Shown piece by piece: positions 5,817-6,325 of a DNA stretch of 6,325 nt. Each line of letters begins with the position of its first letter. The first letter of the stretch is position 1. Source of the stretch: CAYRIF01 sp964424205 (lineage in GTDB: Bacteria; Bacteroidota; Bacteroidia; Cytophagales; Cyclobacteriaceae); assembly GCA_964424205.1 (NCBI GenBank), contig CAYRIF010000219.1, positions 1-6,325 of the forward strand, written 5' to 3'. The notes under the pieces were generated by a model. That model was given only the letters and a program-made list of their open reading frames with translations. It had not been told where the DNA came from and did not search any database. A program made the position numbers and the translations under genes.

Positions 5817-5861
5817 AAAAGACTAAAAGATAAAAGACACTAAGATTTAAGACTATTTGCT
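5817..5861. repeat. short degenerate tandem repeat, 15-bp period
   Basis: Directly after the PspC-like stop, AAAAGACTAAAAGAT (5817-5831) and AAAAGACACTAAGAT (5832-5846) agree at 12 of 15 positions. A third, weaker copy starts TTAAGAC (5847). The plus strand is almost purely purine plus T. No terminator hairpin is visible from here to 5902, although the two flanking genes converge. Confidence 0.5.
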
Positions 5862-5902
5862 TTGTGAGATAAAACGCAATATAATATGTCATTCAAGTTT
5901 AG

Positions 5903-6325
5903 TTAAAATTTCAACCCTTTAAAAGTTTTTATTCCTTTCAGGAAATAGGTAAATACAATAGAACCAGCATACATTTCTTTATACGTTGTCACTTTTCTTT
6001 GTGCTTGAATACTTCTTCTTTTAGAAATGGCTGATGGTAATGAACCATAGAACGAAAAATGTGCTTTGATTACTGCAAAGAAATCTCCAACTTCGCCAGT
6101 AAGCAAAAATTTCAACCCTGCAATACCATCTAATGTCAGCCGCGCAGGAATTTTCCACAGCACTTGTGCAAATGTTGAATTTTTAAACAAAGTGGTTAAG
6201 CTATTATTAAAATTCAAAAAGGTTTTTCTCGGATTAGATTTAGGAAGCGTACCGCCACCTATATGATATATTTTACTTTTCCCACAATAATAATTTTTAT
6301 AGCCCAATCCTTTGAGCCTCCAGCA
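5903..6325 (-). CDS. family 2 glycosyltransferase, C-terminal part (partial)
   Basis: Only the last 140 residues are inside the window; the frame stays open through 6325, so the start and the nucleotide-sugar-binding catalytic core (including the DxD region) lie beyond the right edge. The visible part begins CWRLKGLGYKNYYC, the end of the (D/E)xxCWR motif typical of GT2 enzymes of the WbbL/rhamnosyltransferase-like group, followed by IYHIGGGTL (about residues 19-27) and NPRKTFLNFNNSL. An amphipathic stretch and a basic C-terminal tail (SKRRSIQAQRK) suggest membrane association. Such enzymes transfer sugars onto polysaccharide or glycolipid acceptors on the cytoplasmic face; the donor and acceptor cannot be told from this part. 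It converges on the PspC-like gene with an 87-bp gap. Confidence 0.88.
   Translation of the reverse strand, partial: CWRLKGLGYKNYYCGKSKIYHIGGGTLPKSNPRKTFLNFNNSLTTLFKNSTFAQVLWKIPARLTLDGIAGLKFLLTGEVGDFFAVIKAHFSFYGSLPSAISKRRSIQAQRKVTTYKEMYAGSIVFTYFLKGIKTFKGLKF

Noticed and set aside
5634..5843. Plus-strand frame overlapping the PspC-like gene
   Set aside because: It is a shifted reading of the same DNA; the PspC motif is in the other frame, which has the promoter at the right distance.
6066..6266. Plus-strand frame opposite the glycosyltransferase
   Set aside because: It is antisense to clear GT2 motifs and has no recognisable domain or start signal.
6305..6307. TTG as start of the glycosyltransferase fragment
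   Set aside because: The frame continues to the window edge with family-typical residues (CWRLKG), so the TTG is an internal leucine codon and the gene is cut by the edge.

Overview
The window looks like a stretch of a low-GC Bacteroidota chromosome. The evidence is that start codons lack clear Shine-Dalgarno sequences, two promoters fit the Bacteroidota pattern TTTG/TTG - about 20 bp - TAnnTTTG, and several proteins have close family resemblance to Bacteroidota forms: an SPEG-type OmpA-like/TPR lipoprotein, a 72-residue PspC-like protein, and a GT2 enzyme with a YHIGGGTL tail motif. It reads as ordinary chromosomal housekeeping and envelope DNA. I see no phage, transposon, CRISPR array, tRNA or rRNA.

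Layout: 1-93 is edge sequence without a supportable gene. 94-900 (minus) is murQ, for peptidoglycan-sugar recycling. A 187-bp AT-rich divergent spacer separates it from 1088-2362 (plus), an exported 424-residue coiled-coil protein of unknown function with an alanine-stripe helix and a duplicated C-terminal segment. A strong bidirectional terminator (2388-2424) lies between it and the convergent pdhB (2456-3433, minus), encoding the pyruvate dehydrogenase E1 beta subunit. The 237-bp spacer 3434-3670 holds a small perfect dyad near the pdhB start, a REP-like palindrome (3541-3602), and the terminator of the next gene. 3671-5440/5452 (minus) is a large lipoprotein with an N-terminal beta-rich domain, an OmpA-like SPEG domain and C-terminal TPRs. 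It is divergent from a short PspC-like membrane protein (5597-5815, plus), with two face-to-face promoters and an inverted repeat between them. After a short 15-bp-period repeat comes the C-terminal part of a family 2 glycosyltransferase (5903-6325, minus), cut by the right edge.

The genes do not form an obvious operon: each is separated by a terminator, a divergent promoter region or a convergent junction. The theme is mostly the cell envelope (MurQ recycling, a peptidoglycan-associated-type lipoprotein, a PspC-like protein, a polysaccharide-type glycosyltransferase, an exported coiled-coil protein), with one central-metabolism gene. I found no convincing undescribed multi-gene system. The points most worth a second look are the SPEG lipoprotein with its divergent PspC promoter region, the exported coiled-coil protein, and the palindromic repeats between pdhB and the lipoprotein gene.
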